A stretch of 64,000 bases of DNA. It comes from CBDCXE01 sp965223725 [NCBI: Nitrospinota bacterium]. GTDB taxonomy: Bacteria > Nitrospinota_A > UBA7883. The translations under genes were made by a program, and so were the position numbers. Shown here piece by piece: positions 39,055 through 48,790 of this stretch. The stretch covers positions 248,001-312,000 of the forward strand of contig CBDCXE010000001.1 of assembly GCA_965223725.1 (NCBI GenBank), read 5' to 3'. Below the pieces are notes generated by a model. It was given only the letters and a program-made list of their open reading frames with translations. It did not search any database and was not told where the DNA came from. Numbering within the stretch: the stretch's first letter is position 1; every line of letters begins with the position of its first letter.

Positions 39055-42000
39055 ATGCGCTTGCGAAACTTTATTTATAACTTACCACTGATTATTTCCA
39101 CCATCACAGCTTTGTTTGCGTTTGCAGAGGTTGCTGATGCGTTCACCTATAACGTCACCAAAACTGCGGACACCGCCGACGGGACCTGCGACGCCGACTG
39201 CTCGCTGCGCGAGGCGATCACCGCGGCCAACGCTATGGTGGGAACGGATACGATTAACATACCCATCGGGACTTATACGATAACCATTGCCGGAGCAGAT
39301 AATTCGAACGCGACAGGTGACTTTGATATCACGGATCATGTCAACATAACCGGCGAAGGTGTGGATAGTACCATTATAGACGGAGGCGCTATAGATCGTG
39401 TTTTCCATATTCCAGGCGCTTCTACTGCCTCCTTTTCCGGTGTGACTATTCATAATGGCTCTACAACCGCGGCTGGTAGTGGAATATTTGGCAGCACTGG
39501 CTCAAATGTCAGTGTCACCGACTCCGCAATCATTTCCAACACAACGACCTCCAGCGGCGGTGGAGTTTACATCTCTAATGGAACATTAAATGTTACCGAC
39601 TCTACCATCGCTGGCAACACTGCTAATGTCAGCGGCGGTGGTATATTCATCTTTAACAGCACTGTCACATTGACCAAATCGACCGTTAGCGGCAACACTG
39701 CCACAAGTTCAAGTGGTGGTGGTATTAATAATAGTGGTGGGACACTGAATGTGTATAACACGACCATCAGTGGAAACACCGCCACCTCGGGTTCAGGTGG
39801 CGGTATCAATAACACCGGCACAGCCACAATCACCAATTCCACTATCACCGCCAACAACGCTGCTGTAATAGGAGGCGGTATTCGAAATGTGGGCGCAGCT
39901 GCCACGGTAACCATTACCAACAGCATAGTGGCCAACCAGACAAGTGGCCCCGATTGCTCAAACAATCTGGGCACGATCACATCTAACGGCAACAACCTGG
40001 AGAGCGCTACATCGTGCGGGTTCACCGCGGCCGGTGACCAGCAGAACGTCACCAATCCGAAATTGGGAGTGTTGGCCAACAACGGCGGGCCGACCATGAC
40101 CCATGCCCTGCAGGTCGGCAGCCCTGCCATTAATGGCGGGAACAACACGGTCTGCACCAACGCGCCGGTCAGTGGCGTGGACCAGCGGGGCGTTCCGCGG
40201 ACCATCGGCGCCGGCGCTTGTGACATTGGCGCGTTCGAGTATTATGTGCCTGCGACACGCACCGTCACCAAGACCGCCGACACGAACGACGGAGTCTGTA
40301 ACGCCGATTGCTCGTTACGGGAGGCGATCATCGCGGCGAACAGCAACCATGAAGATACCATCAACATCCCAGCGGGAACATACACGATAACCATCGCCGG
40401 CGCCAGTGAAGATTTAAGCGCCACGGGCGATTTTGACATCCTCCGCAGTATGTCGATAGTGGGCGTCGGGGGCCCCACCATCATAGATGGGGGCGCGCTG
40501 GATCGTGTGTTCCATATCATCAGCGGTGTTACCGCCTCCTTCTCCGGTGCTACCATTCAGAACGGCTCAGAATTCACCGGCGGCGGCATTCGCAACAATG
40601 GTGTCACAGTCACGGTCACCAACTCCAACATCAGTGGAAATACAGCGTCCGCTAGTGGTGGCGGCATTCGCAACTTTGATGGCACAATCACGGTCACCAA
40701 CTCCACCATCAGCGGTAATACATCGACCAGTAACGGCGGCGGCATTTATAACAGTGGTGGCACAGTTACAGTCACCGGCTCCACCATCAGTGGTAATACA
40801 TCGACCAGTAACGGCGGTGGCTTGAATAATCAAAGCGGGTCGACAGCCACAATCACCAACTCCACCATCAGTGGCAACACGGGAGTCGCCGGCGGCGGTA
40901 TTATAAACTGGGCCACAATGACAATAACCAACTCTACCATTGCAAATAATACGGATACATCAAACATGGCAGGGGGTATACTAAACATATCCGGAACCAT
41001 TCCTGCCATTCTGTCCAACAGTATAGTGGCGAACCAGGCCAGCGGAGACGATTGCAATAATTTTTCTGGAGGCTTCACCTCCAACGGTAACAACCTGGAG
41101 AGCGGGACATCGTGCGGGTTCATGTCCGCTGGTGATCTGCAGAACGTCACCAATCCGAAGTTGGGCCCCTTGGCCAACAACGGCGGGCCGACGAAGACCC
41201 ATGCGCTGTACTCCGGCTCGCCTGCTGTCAACGCCGGTTCATGCGCCGAAACGGCCGACCAGCGCGGCATCGGCCGCCCATCCGCCGGTTGCGATATCGG
41301 GGCGTATGAATACAACTCCGCAGCCATCAACGATTTCAGCGGGCATGGCAAGTCCGACATACTGCGCAAGTATAGCCCCGACGGCCGCACCCTGGTCTGG
41401 GACATGACCGGCAACATTGTGAACCCTATATTGTGGACAACAATGTTTTTCAACATCAACTGGGAGATCGTCGGTTTCGGCGACTTCAACGGCGATCGAA
41501 AGAACGACATCCTCTGGCTCTACAAACCGGACGGACGCACCCTGATCTGGTTCATGAGCGGCAACGCAGTGATAGGCGCGCAATGGACCACGGTGGCATT
41601 CAACATCAACTGGGAAGTTAAGCAGGTTGGCGATTTCAACGGTGATGGCCGGGCGGACATATTATGGCTCTACAAACCGGACGGCCGGACGCTGATCTGG
41701 ACGATGTATGGCAGTACCGTGGCATTGAACCAGTGGACCTCCCTGGCTTACAACATCAACTGGGAAGTGCTGCAAGTTGGCGATTTCAACGGCGACCGAA
41801 AGAAAGACATCTTGTGGCGCTATAAACCAGACGGACGCACCCTGATCTGGTTCATGAGCGGCAACGCAGTGATAGGCGCGCAATGGACCACGGTGGCATT
41901 CAACATCAACTGGGAAGTTAAGCAAGTTGGAGATTTCAACGGCGACAGTCGATCGGATATATTGTGGCTCTACAAGCCGGACGGCCGGACATTGCTTTGG

Positions 42001-42225
42001 ACGATGTTAGGCAGCACCGTGGCATTGAACCAGTGGACCTCGATGGCGTTTAATATCAACTGGGAAGTGAAGCGTGTCGGCGACTACAACGGCGACGGCA
42101 AGGTGGACATCCTGTGGCTCTACAAGCCGGACGGCCGAACCCTGGTCTGGACAATGAGCGGTAACAGCGTTATATCCAGCCTTTGGACATCAGCCCTATA
42201 CAACACAAACTGGACCGTGGAATAA
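39055..42225 (+). CDS. Secreted CSLREA/beta-helix protein with six C-terminal FG-GAP-like repeats (paralogue 1)
   Basis: The protein has 1056 residues. A signal peptide ends near residue 30 (...FAEVADA). Two modules follow, each with a CSLREA motif (DADCSLREAITAAN and NADCSLREAIIAAN), then right-handed beta-helix turns (STISGNTATSSSGGGI type) and a choice-of-anchor-Q-like end (GSPAINGG ... CDIGAFEY). The C-terminal ~300 residues are six ~50-residue repeats built on DFNGDGRADILW, YKPDGRTLIWTM and NINWEV, ending NTNWTVE. The DxNxDG pattern suggests Ca binding. Function is unknown; a surface adhesin or carbohydrate-binding role is inference. DNA of repeats is nearly identical in places. Confidence 0.9.
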   Translation: MRLRNFIYNLPLIISTITALFAFAEVADAFTYNVTKTADTADGTCDADCSLREAITAANAMVGTDTINIPIGTYTITIAGADNSNATGDFDITDHVNITGEGVDSTIIDGGAIDRVFHIPGASTASFSGVTIHNGSTTAAGSGIFGSTGSNVSVTDSAIISNTTTSSGGGVYISNGTLNVTDSTIAGNTANVSGGGIFIFNSTVTLTKSTVSGNTATSSSGGGINNSGGTLNVYNTTISGNTATSGSGGGINNTGTATITNSTITANNAAVIGGGIRNVGAAATVTITNSIVANQTSGPDCSNNLGTITSNGNNLESATSCGFTAAGDQQNVTNPKLGVLANNGGPTMTHALQVGSPAINGGNNTVCTNAPVSGVDQRGVPRTIGAGACDIGAFEYYVPATRTVTKTADTNDGVCNADCSLREAIIAANSNHEDTINIPAGTYTITIAGASEDLSATGDFDILRSMSIVGVGGPTIIDGGALDRVFHIISGVTASFSGATIQNGSEFTGGGIRNNGVTVTVTNSNISGNTASASGGGIRNFDGTITVTNSTISGNTSTSNGGGIYNSGGTVTVTGSTISGNTSTSNGGGLNNQSGSTATITNSTISGNTGVAGGGIINWATMTITNSTIANNTDTSNMAGGILNISGTIPAILSNSIVANQASGDDCNNFSGGFTSNGNNLESGTSCGFMSAGDLQNVTNPKLGPLANNGGPTKTHALYSGSPAVNAGSCAETADQRGIGRPSAGCDIGAYEYNSAAINDFSGHGKSDILRKYSPDGRTLVWDMTGNIVNPILWTTMFFNINWEIVGFGDFNGDRKNDILWLYKPDGRTLIWFMSGNAVIGAQWTTVAFNINWEVKQVGDFNGDGRADILWLYKPDGRTLIWTMYGSTVALNQWTSLAYNINWEVLQVGDFNGDRKKDILWRYKPDGRTLIWFMSGNAVIGAQWTTVAFNINWEVKQVGDFNGDSRSDILWLYKPDGRTLLWTMLGSTVALNQWTSMAFNINWEVKRVGDYNGDGKVDILWLYKPDGRTLVWTMSGNSVISSLWTSALYNTNWTVE
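41530..41924 (+). repeat. 300-bp higher-order repeat within paralogue 1
   Basis: The 95 bases at 41530-41624 recur without change at 41830-41924, exactly 300 bp later. The flanking bases are also similar, so two ~50-codon repeats were duplicated or converted as a block. Confidence 0.9.
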
Positions 42226-42625
42226 TAAGCTTAGCTAGTAAAAAATGTGCCAATGCATTACTTGCAAGACTACTGAGGAAATTATAGTTTGCAAATAGCG
42301 GGTTAGGCATTTGGAGCATATGAGGGATTTGAGGGGTCCAGTTTGCCCGGTTTGGCGTGACCATTGTGATACCTGAAGCCCCGCTGGCTCTGCCTCGCAA
42401 ACCACTGGTATTGTTACCGGTAGCAGTATTTTCCCTCCTGTAAGCATAACCACCACCCGAAGGATCTTCCCCCAAGTATCAGCATAACTCGCAGCGGCTG
42501 TATCGCCTTTGATTAGGGCCAAAGTATTGGCCTATGCTAACTATTGACATAGTATAAAGCATGGAGGTACAATAGATCGAAATCCCACATATTACAATAA
42601 TATAGCAGTCAATCAGGAGTCGTTG
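42226..42625. other. Intergenic region between paralogues 1 and 2
   Basis: No gene is supported in these 400 bases; open frames on the minus strand look accidental. AGGAG at 42615-42619 is the ribosome-binding site of the next gene. Confidence 0.5.
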
Positions 42626-45600
42626 GTGTTCTCGACCAGGTTATTTTATCAACAAGCATTTGTCATTTTCCTGGCTGCGTTTCTGCTCATGACCACAGCG
42701 CCAGCTTATGCAGACACTATTAGGGTTAATTCAGCTGATGACACTCTACAAAATGGTGATGCTAAATGTACATTGCGTGAAGCTATCACAAACGCTAATG
42801 ATAATGCCAATACCTACACAGAATGTTTCAGAATTCCAACTGCCGGTGTTGATATTATTACATTCAGCTTCAGCTATAAAATTTTGATAAATATTACTGG
42901 TACAGGTGAAGACCTCAACACCAAAGGTGATTTTGATATCACCGATAGTGTGACCTTTGAGAACACCAACATCAGCCCAGTTATTATAGACGGCAACGGG
43001 CTTGATCGTGTTTTCGATATTATAGGCTCCTCCACCACTGTATCTATTTCGAATATCACGATCCAGAATGGCGCAGTCATCGGCACAGGCGGTGGCATAA
43101 ACAGCAGTGGTACATTGACAGTCACCGACTCTACCATAAAAAACAACTCTTCCAGCAGTTTCGGTGGCGGTATTCTAAGTAATGACGGCGCAACGCTCAT
43201 TGTCACCCGCTCCACCATCAGCGGCAATACCAGCGGCTCCAACGGCGGTGGTATTTATAATATTGGCGCGCTTACAATTAATAACTCCACCATCAGCGGC
43301 AACACGGCCGCTGCCAATGGAGGTGGAATTAGTCTTTTCAGCGCCGTCGCCGCATCAGCCACGATTAATAACTCTACCATAACCGGTAACAACGCTTCCA
43401 CAGGTGGTGGCATTATAAACAGTGGCATGACTACCAGCCTTACCAATAACATTGTCGCAGACCAGCTGTCGGGCGCCGATTGTAGCGGAACCATCACATC
43501 ATCCGGTTATAACCTGGAGAGCGGGATATCATGCGGGTTTACCGCGGCCGGTGATTTGCAGAACACCAACCCGATGTTAGGTCCATTAGCGAGCAACGGC
43601 GGGTTAACCATGTCCCATGCTCTGCTGGCTGGCAGCTCGGCGATCGATGCAGGGACTTGTACTGTGGCCATGGACCAGAGAGGCGTTGCCAAACCACAGG
43701 ATGTAACCTGTGATATTGGGGCATACGAATATTCGGCGCCCATGACATTCACGGTCACTAAAACTGAAGACACCGCAGATGGAGCCTGTGACGCCGACTG
43801 CTCCATAAGAGAGGCCATAGGCGCCGCCAACATGCGTTCAGGCGCCACTGTCAGCATCCCGGCCGGGAATTACACCACAACCCTTGCCGGCGCGTCTGAA
43901 GATGCAAACGCCACCGGCGATTTTGATATATTGAGCAACGTCACGATCATGGGCGCCGGCGCCAACTCGACTATTATCGACGGAGGTGGGCTGGATCGTA
44001 TATTTCACATCAATGGATTATTCAATGTCTCTATTACCGGAGTCATTGTGCAAAATGGCAATACAGACACTTCCTTTGGTGGTGGCGGCGGTATATTGAA
44101 TGATGGCGGTGCGCTCACTATCACCAGTTGTGCGGTGAGTAATAATATTTCTAACATTGGTGGTGGCGGTATCCTCAGCGAGTCCGGCTCGCTTAATATA
44201 ATAAACTCCACTATCAATGGTAACGAATCTACAAACTCGGCTGGCGGCGGCGTCAACAACCAGGGTGGGGTGTTCACCGTCAATAATTCCACATTTAGCG
44301 ACAATACGTCGGATGCCAACGGAGGTGGAATCTATAACGGTTTCGGTTCTGTCGTCACAATCACAAACTCTACCATTACCCGCAACTGGGGCAAAACAGG
44401 AACCAGCGCCAGCGGTGTTCGTAACTGGGGCTCCACAATTACATTTTCCAATACCATTGTGGCCAACCAGATCAGCGGGGCAGATTGCCACGTAGCCCAT
44501 GGTGGGGTGAACATTTCCGACGACCATAACCTGGAAAGCGGGACATCCTGCGGGTTCACTGAGGCCAATGACATTCAGGGCACCGATGCGTTGATCGCAC
44601 AATTGTCGAACAATGGCGGACCCACCCCCACCATAGGGCTGAAGGTTGGCTCGCCTGCAATAGATAGTGGATCGTGTGTAAACCCAACCGATCAACGCGG
44701 TGTCGCACGGCCCCAGGGCGCCGCTTGTGATATTGGAGCATTTGAAGGGTTGGTAACCACCAGCACATTTACAGTCACCAAAACCGAGGACACAGCAGAT
44801 GGAGTGTGCGACGCAGACTGCTCATTGCGGGAGGCGGTCATCGCCGTAAATAATGGCTCTGGCGCCGGTGATACTATTAACATACCGACCGCAGGGCTAT
44901 ACGCGCTCACCCGTGCTGGGGCAGGCGAGGATATGGCCTCCACAGGTGACCTCGACCTTCTGAAAATTGTAACCATCGTGGGCGCCAGCAGTAACTCTGT
45001 CATCATCGACGGCGGCTCGCTTGATCGTGTGTTCCACAACATCGCGGCTGATAATACAACCATATCTGGCGTCACCATACAAAACGGCTCTGTCACCGGC
45101 GATGGCGGCGGCATCTGGACCGAGCATCCACTTACCATAAACAGATCAGTTATATACAATAATGCGGCCACAGCGCTGGGTGGTGGTATCTATGGCAACG
45201 GCACGACAGTCTCCATTAACGAATCCACCATCGGCAATAACAGCGCCACAGGCGACGGAGGCGGCTACTATAGTTTGGATTCCACAGTATCCATCAACCG
45301 CTCCACGATCAATAACAACAGTTCCAGCAGTAGTGCGTCTATTTTAAATGGCGGCGGCGGTTTCTATAGCAGAAGCTCGTCCGGCACAACAAATGTTACC
45401 TTCACCAATACCACCATCAGCGGCAATACAGCGGCAGGTTACGGAGGTGGACTTTACATCTTAGGCCAGGCAGAGATCAAGAATAGCACCATTACGGCAA
45501 ACAGCGCGCCAACTGGTGGCGGTATTTATAGATTTAATGGCGCAACCAACCTTGCCAACAGTATCGTGGCGAATCAAACCAGCGGAGGAGATTGTTCTTC

Positions 45601-48094
45601 ACTGAGTGGCTCTATCACATCATCTGGCTCCAACCTGGAAAGCGCTACATCCTGCGGATTTACAGGAACAGGTGACTTGCAAAACAGTAACCCGCTACTA
45701 GGCCCGTTGGCGGATAACGGAGTCCCGACCATGACCCATGCCCTACTGCCAGGAAGCCCCGCCATCAACGCAGGAAATAACGCAACATGCGAATCCACCG
45801 ATCAGCGTGGTGTTATAAGGCCGCAAGGCGTCAACTGCGATATCGGCGCGTATGAGTCTGGCGCTGCTATCCATACGGTCAGCACCTCTGTGGCAAACGG
45901 CAGCATTACGCCCGCCAACGCTGTGGCGGCGGATGGAATGACGACAACGTTCGGAATTTTCCCGAATATTGGACATCACATTGTTTCTGTAACTGGTTGT
46001 GGTGGGTCGTTGGTGGGTGGTACCTATACAACCGGCCCTATCACCGCGGATTGCACAGTCACCGCAACTATTGCGATCAACACCTATATAGTGACCGCCA
46101 CGGCTGGGTCTAATGGGTCGATCACTCCGCTCAGCCAGACTATCGATCATGGTTCGACAGCCATTTTCACGATCACGCCTGACTTTGGTTATTCGGCTGA
46201 TGTGACTGGTTGTGGCGGGTCGCTGGTTGATGTGACGTACACCACCGGGCCGATCACCGCAGCGTGCACTGTGACGGCTACTTTCATACTAAACTCACAT
46301 ACGGTCACAAAGACAGCGGACACCGCCGATGGGTTCTGCGACGTTGCCGACTGCTCATTGCGGGAGGCTGTCATGGCGGCCAACAACAGCCTCGGCTTTG
46401 ATAACATCAATCTGCCTGATGGTGTATACACTATCGGTATTGGCGGAGCCGGCGAAGATCTGGGCGCAACCGGCGATATTGATATCACTGGTGATTTTGC
46501 GTTGACGCCCATCGGCAACGGCCCTGTGATCATCGATGGCGGTGGCAACGACCGGGTGTTCCACATCATCGGGGCTCATACGGTTTCCCTTACTGGCATC
46601 ACCATCCGCAACGGCTCTGTCACTGGCCCCGGCGGCGGTATCTTCAACGACGGCGGCGCGCTGACTATTGAAAACTCTGTCATTCACGGCGGTATGTCCA
46701 CCACATCTGGCGGCGGTATCCACAACACTGGCACTGTTAACATTGTCAACTCCACGGTCAGCGGTTCATCGGCCACGGTATCTGGCGGCGGCATAGGCAA
46801 TAGCGGCGCCATAAACGCGACCAATGTCACCATAACCGATAACAGATCCGCCGACGGAGCCGGAATCTGGAACAGCGGCGGCGCTGTAAAACTTGATAAC
46901 AGCATAGTGGCCGGTCAGGCCAGCGGTGTTGATTGCAGCGGCGCGATCATGTCCGATGGTCACAACCTGGAAAGTGGCGTATCCTGCGGGTTCACGCAGG
47001 CTACTGACCTGCAGAACAGCGACCCGAAGCTGGGCCCGTTGGCGTATAACGGCGGGCTGACCAAGACCCATGCGCTTCTTGTCGGTTCACCTGCCAGGAA
47101 TGCTGGTTCTTGTGTCAACCGGTTTGATCAGCGCCACGTATCCCGGCCGTATGGTGGCTTATGTGACATTGGATCGTATGAAAAACTTCTGGCTTTGAAC
47201 GATTTCAATGGTGATGGTATAGCTGAAGTGTTAAGAAAATATATACCAGACGGACGGACACTGGTCTGGAAAATGGCGGTTAACAAAGTATCCACCACCC
47301 TATGGACCTCACAGTTCAACAATATCAATTGGGGGGTGGTCGGCTCTGGTGATTTCAACGGGGATAATCAGCAAGACATATTGTGGCAATACAAACCAGA
47401 CGGCCGGACCCTGATCTGGCTCATGAAAGGCAACGCGGTGATAGGCGCGCAATGGACATCGATGTTTTTTAATATAAACTGGGAAGTGGCTGATGTTGGT
47501 GATTTTAATGGTGATGGCCTATCGGATATTCTGTGGCGTTACAAACCGGATGGCCGAACCTTGATCTGGACGATGAACGGAAACAATGTGATCGCCAGTA
47601 AATGGACATCAATAGCTTTTAATCTCAATTTTGAGATCACCGGCGTCGATGATTTCAACAACGATGGCATGACAGACGTATTATGGCGACACAAGCCGGA
47701 TGGCCGGACATTGCTTTGGACAATGCAAGGGTCAGCCGTATCGTTGAGCCAATGGACCTCGCAATCATTTAATATCAACTGGGAGGTTGCCCGCATTGGT
47801 GATTTTAATGGTGATGGCAAGGCAGACATATTATGGCGCTACAAACCGGATGGTCGAACCTTGATCTGGATAATGACCAGGAACTATGTGATCGTCAGCA
47901 AATGGACATCGTCGTTTTTCAATATAAACTGGGAAGTGGTCCAGGTCGGCGATTACAGCGGCGACGGTAAAGAAGATATATTATGGCGCTACAAACCAGA
48001 CGGGCGGACGCTGGTCTGGACAATGCTGGGGACCAAAGTCGCACTTAGCAATTTCACTTCAGTGCAGTACAACACCAACTGGACCGTGGAGTAA
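42626..48094 (+). CDS. Giant secreted CSLREA/beta-helix protein with InlB-like and six FG-GAP-like repeats (paralogue 2)
   Basis: The protein has 1822 residues. GTG at 42626 is 6 bases after AGGAG; a TTG at 42623 is the alternative. A signal peptide ends ...TTAPAYA. Four CSLREA-type modules follow: the first is degenerate (AKCTLREAITNAN), then CSIREA, CSLREA and DVADCSLREA, each with beta-helix turns and an anchor-Q-like end. Between modules 3 and 4 are two bacterial-repeat (InlB B-like) units with VTGCGGSL and YTTGPITA. The C-terminal six repeats end NTNWTVE. Modular growth by duplication is evident. Function unknown; surface location is inferred. Confidence 0.9.
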   Translation: MFSTRLFYQQAFVIFLAAFLLMTTAPAYADTIRVNSADDTLQNGDAKCTLREAITNANDNANTYTECFRIPTAGVDIITFSFSYKILINITGTGEDLNTKGDFDITDSVTFENTNISPVIIDGNGLDRVFDIIGSSTTVSISNITIQNGAVIGTGGGINSSGTLTVTDSTIKNNSSSSFGGGILSNDGATLIVTRSTISGNTSGSNGGGIYNIGALTINNSTISGNTAAANGGGISLFSAVAASATINNSTITGNNASTGGGIINSGMTTSLTNNIVADQLSGADCSGTITSSGYNLESGISCGFTAAGDLQNTNPMLGPLASNGGLTMSHALLAGSSAIDAGTCTVAMDQRGVAKPQDVTCDIGAYEYSAPMTFTVTKTEDTADGACDADCSIREAIGAANMRSGATVSIPAGNYTTTLAGASEDANATGDFDILSNVTIMGAGANSTIIDGGGLDRIFHINGLFNVSITGVIVQNGNTDTSFGGGGGILNDGGALTITSCAVSNNISNIGGGGILSESGSLNIINSTINGNESTNSAGGGVNNQGGVFTVNNSTFSDNTSDANGGGIYNGFGSVVTITNSTITRNWGKTGTSASGVRNWGSTITFSNTIVANQISGADCHVAHGGVNISDDHNLESGTSCGFTEANDIQGTDALIAQLSNNGGPTPTIGLKVGSPAIDSGSCVNPTDQRGVARPQGAACDIGAFEGLVTTSTFTVTKTEDTADGVCDADCSLREAVIAVNNGSGAGDTINIPTAGLYALTRAGAGEDMASTGDLDLLKIVTIVGASSNSVIIDGGSLDRVFHNIAADNTTISGVTIQNGSVTGDGGGIWTEHPLTINRSVIYNNAATALGGGIYGNGTTVSINESTIGNNSATGDGGGYYSLDSTVSINRSTINNNSSSSSASILNGGGGFYSRSSSGTTNVTFTNTTISGNTAAGYGGGLYILGQAEIKNSTITANSAPTGGGIYRFNGATNLANSIVANQTSGGDCSSLSGSITSSGSNLESATSCGFTGTGDLQNSNPLLGPLADNGVPTMTHALLPGSPAINAGNNATCESTDQRGVIRPQGVNCDIGAYESGAAIHTVSTSVANGSITPANAVAADGMTTTFGIFPNIGHHIVSVTGCGGSLVGGTYTTGPITADCTVTATIAINTYIVTATAGSNGSITPLSQTIDHGSTAIFTITPDFGYSADVTGCGGSLVDVTYTTGPITAACTVTATFILNSHTVTKTADTADGFCDVADCSLREAVMAANNSLGFDNINLPDGVYTIGIGGAGEDLGATGDIDITGDFALTPIGNGPVIIDGGGNDRVFHIIGAHTVSLTGITIRNGSVTGPGGGIFNDGGALTIENSVIHGGMSTTSGGGIHNTGTVNIVNSTVSGSSATVSGGGIGNSGAINATNVTITDNRSADGAGIWNSGGAVKLDNSIVAGQASGVDCSGAIMSDGHNLESGVSCGFTQATDLQNSDPKLGPLAYNGGLTKTHALLVGSPARNAGSCVNRFDQRHVSRPYGGLCDIGSYEKLLALNDFNGDGIAEVLRKYIPDGRTLVWKMAVNKVSTTLWTSQFNNINWGVVGSGDFNGDNQQDILWQYKPDGRTLIWLMKGNAVIGAQWTSMFFNINWEVADVGDFNGDGLSDILWRYKPDGRTLIWTMNGNNVIASKWTSIAFNLNFEITGVDDFNNDGMTDVLWRHKPDGRTLLWTMQGSAVSLSQWTSQSFNINWEVARIGDFNGDGKADILWRYKPDGRTLIWIMTRNYVIVSKWTSSFFNINWEVVQVGDYSGDGKEDILWRYKPDGRTLVWTMLGTKVALSNFTSVQYNTNWTVE

Positions 48095-48219
48095 CAAGTA
48101 AAGACGCAGCAGGGAAGATTGTACCGCTGTCCCACACACAGAAAAGCCTGCTTGACAAGCATTTGCTCCGCTATCCCCACCGATTGCGCCACCATCTGCC
48201 CTCTGTTCCATATCACAAA

Positions 48220-48730
48220 CGCTTCAATAGTGGCGAATCAGGCCAGTGGGGCCGATTGTGTTGTTTCTGTTGGGTCGACCTCGTCCTACGGCAAAAACCT
48301 GGAGTACGGAACATCGTGCGGGTTTACTGGAACCGGTGATATTCAGAACGCTGACCCCAGGTTGGGTCCATTGGCCAACAACGGAGAGCGGCCATGACCC
48401 ACGGGTTGTATGCCGGATCGCCTGTGATCAACGCCGGTTCATGCGTCGAAGCGACCGACCAGCGCGGCATTGGCTGACCTTCGGCCGGTTGTGATATCGG
48501 GGCGTATGAATATAACAACGACGCCAGCAACAATTTCAGCGGATAAGGTATGTCCGACATACTGCGCAAGTATAGCCCTGATGGTCGGACAGTGGCCTGG
48601 GATATGACCGTCAACAACGCCTCTTCCGCTCTATGGACGTGAATGTTTACAACATCATCTGGGACGTTGTGTGTGCAAGAGGTTTCAATGGTGATGGCCG
48701 GGTGGGTATATTATACTGGTAGCAAGCAGA
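48220..48730 (+). pseudogene. Decayed fourth member of the CSLREA/FG-GAP family
   Basis: Traces of an anchor-Q-like end (SIVANQASGADC, GTSCGFTGTGDIQNADP, LGPLANNG) are followed by a frameshift, then INAGSCVEATDQRGIG, a stop, CDIGAYEYNNDASNNFSG, another stop, then DILRKYSPDGRTVAWDM and a further stop. It resembles the C-terminal half of paralogue 1 more than paralogue 2 and lacks the signal peptide and all but about one terminal repeat. Confidence 0.88.
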
Positions 48731-48790
48731 GGTAAGGCTGTTGGTGTTATGTTATATTTGGACATGGCTAACTAGGGGAACCATCCACAA

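Noticed and set aside
42170-42522. Minus-strand open frames between paralogues 1 and 2
   Set aside because: No protein-like composition, overlap each other and the end of paralogue 1.
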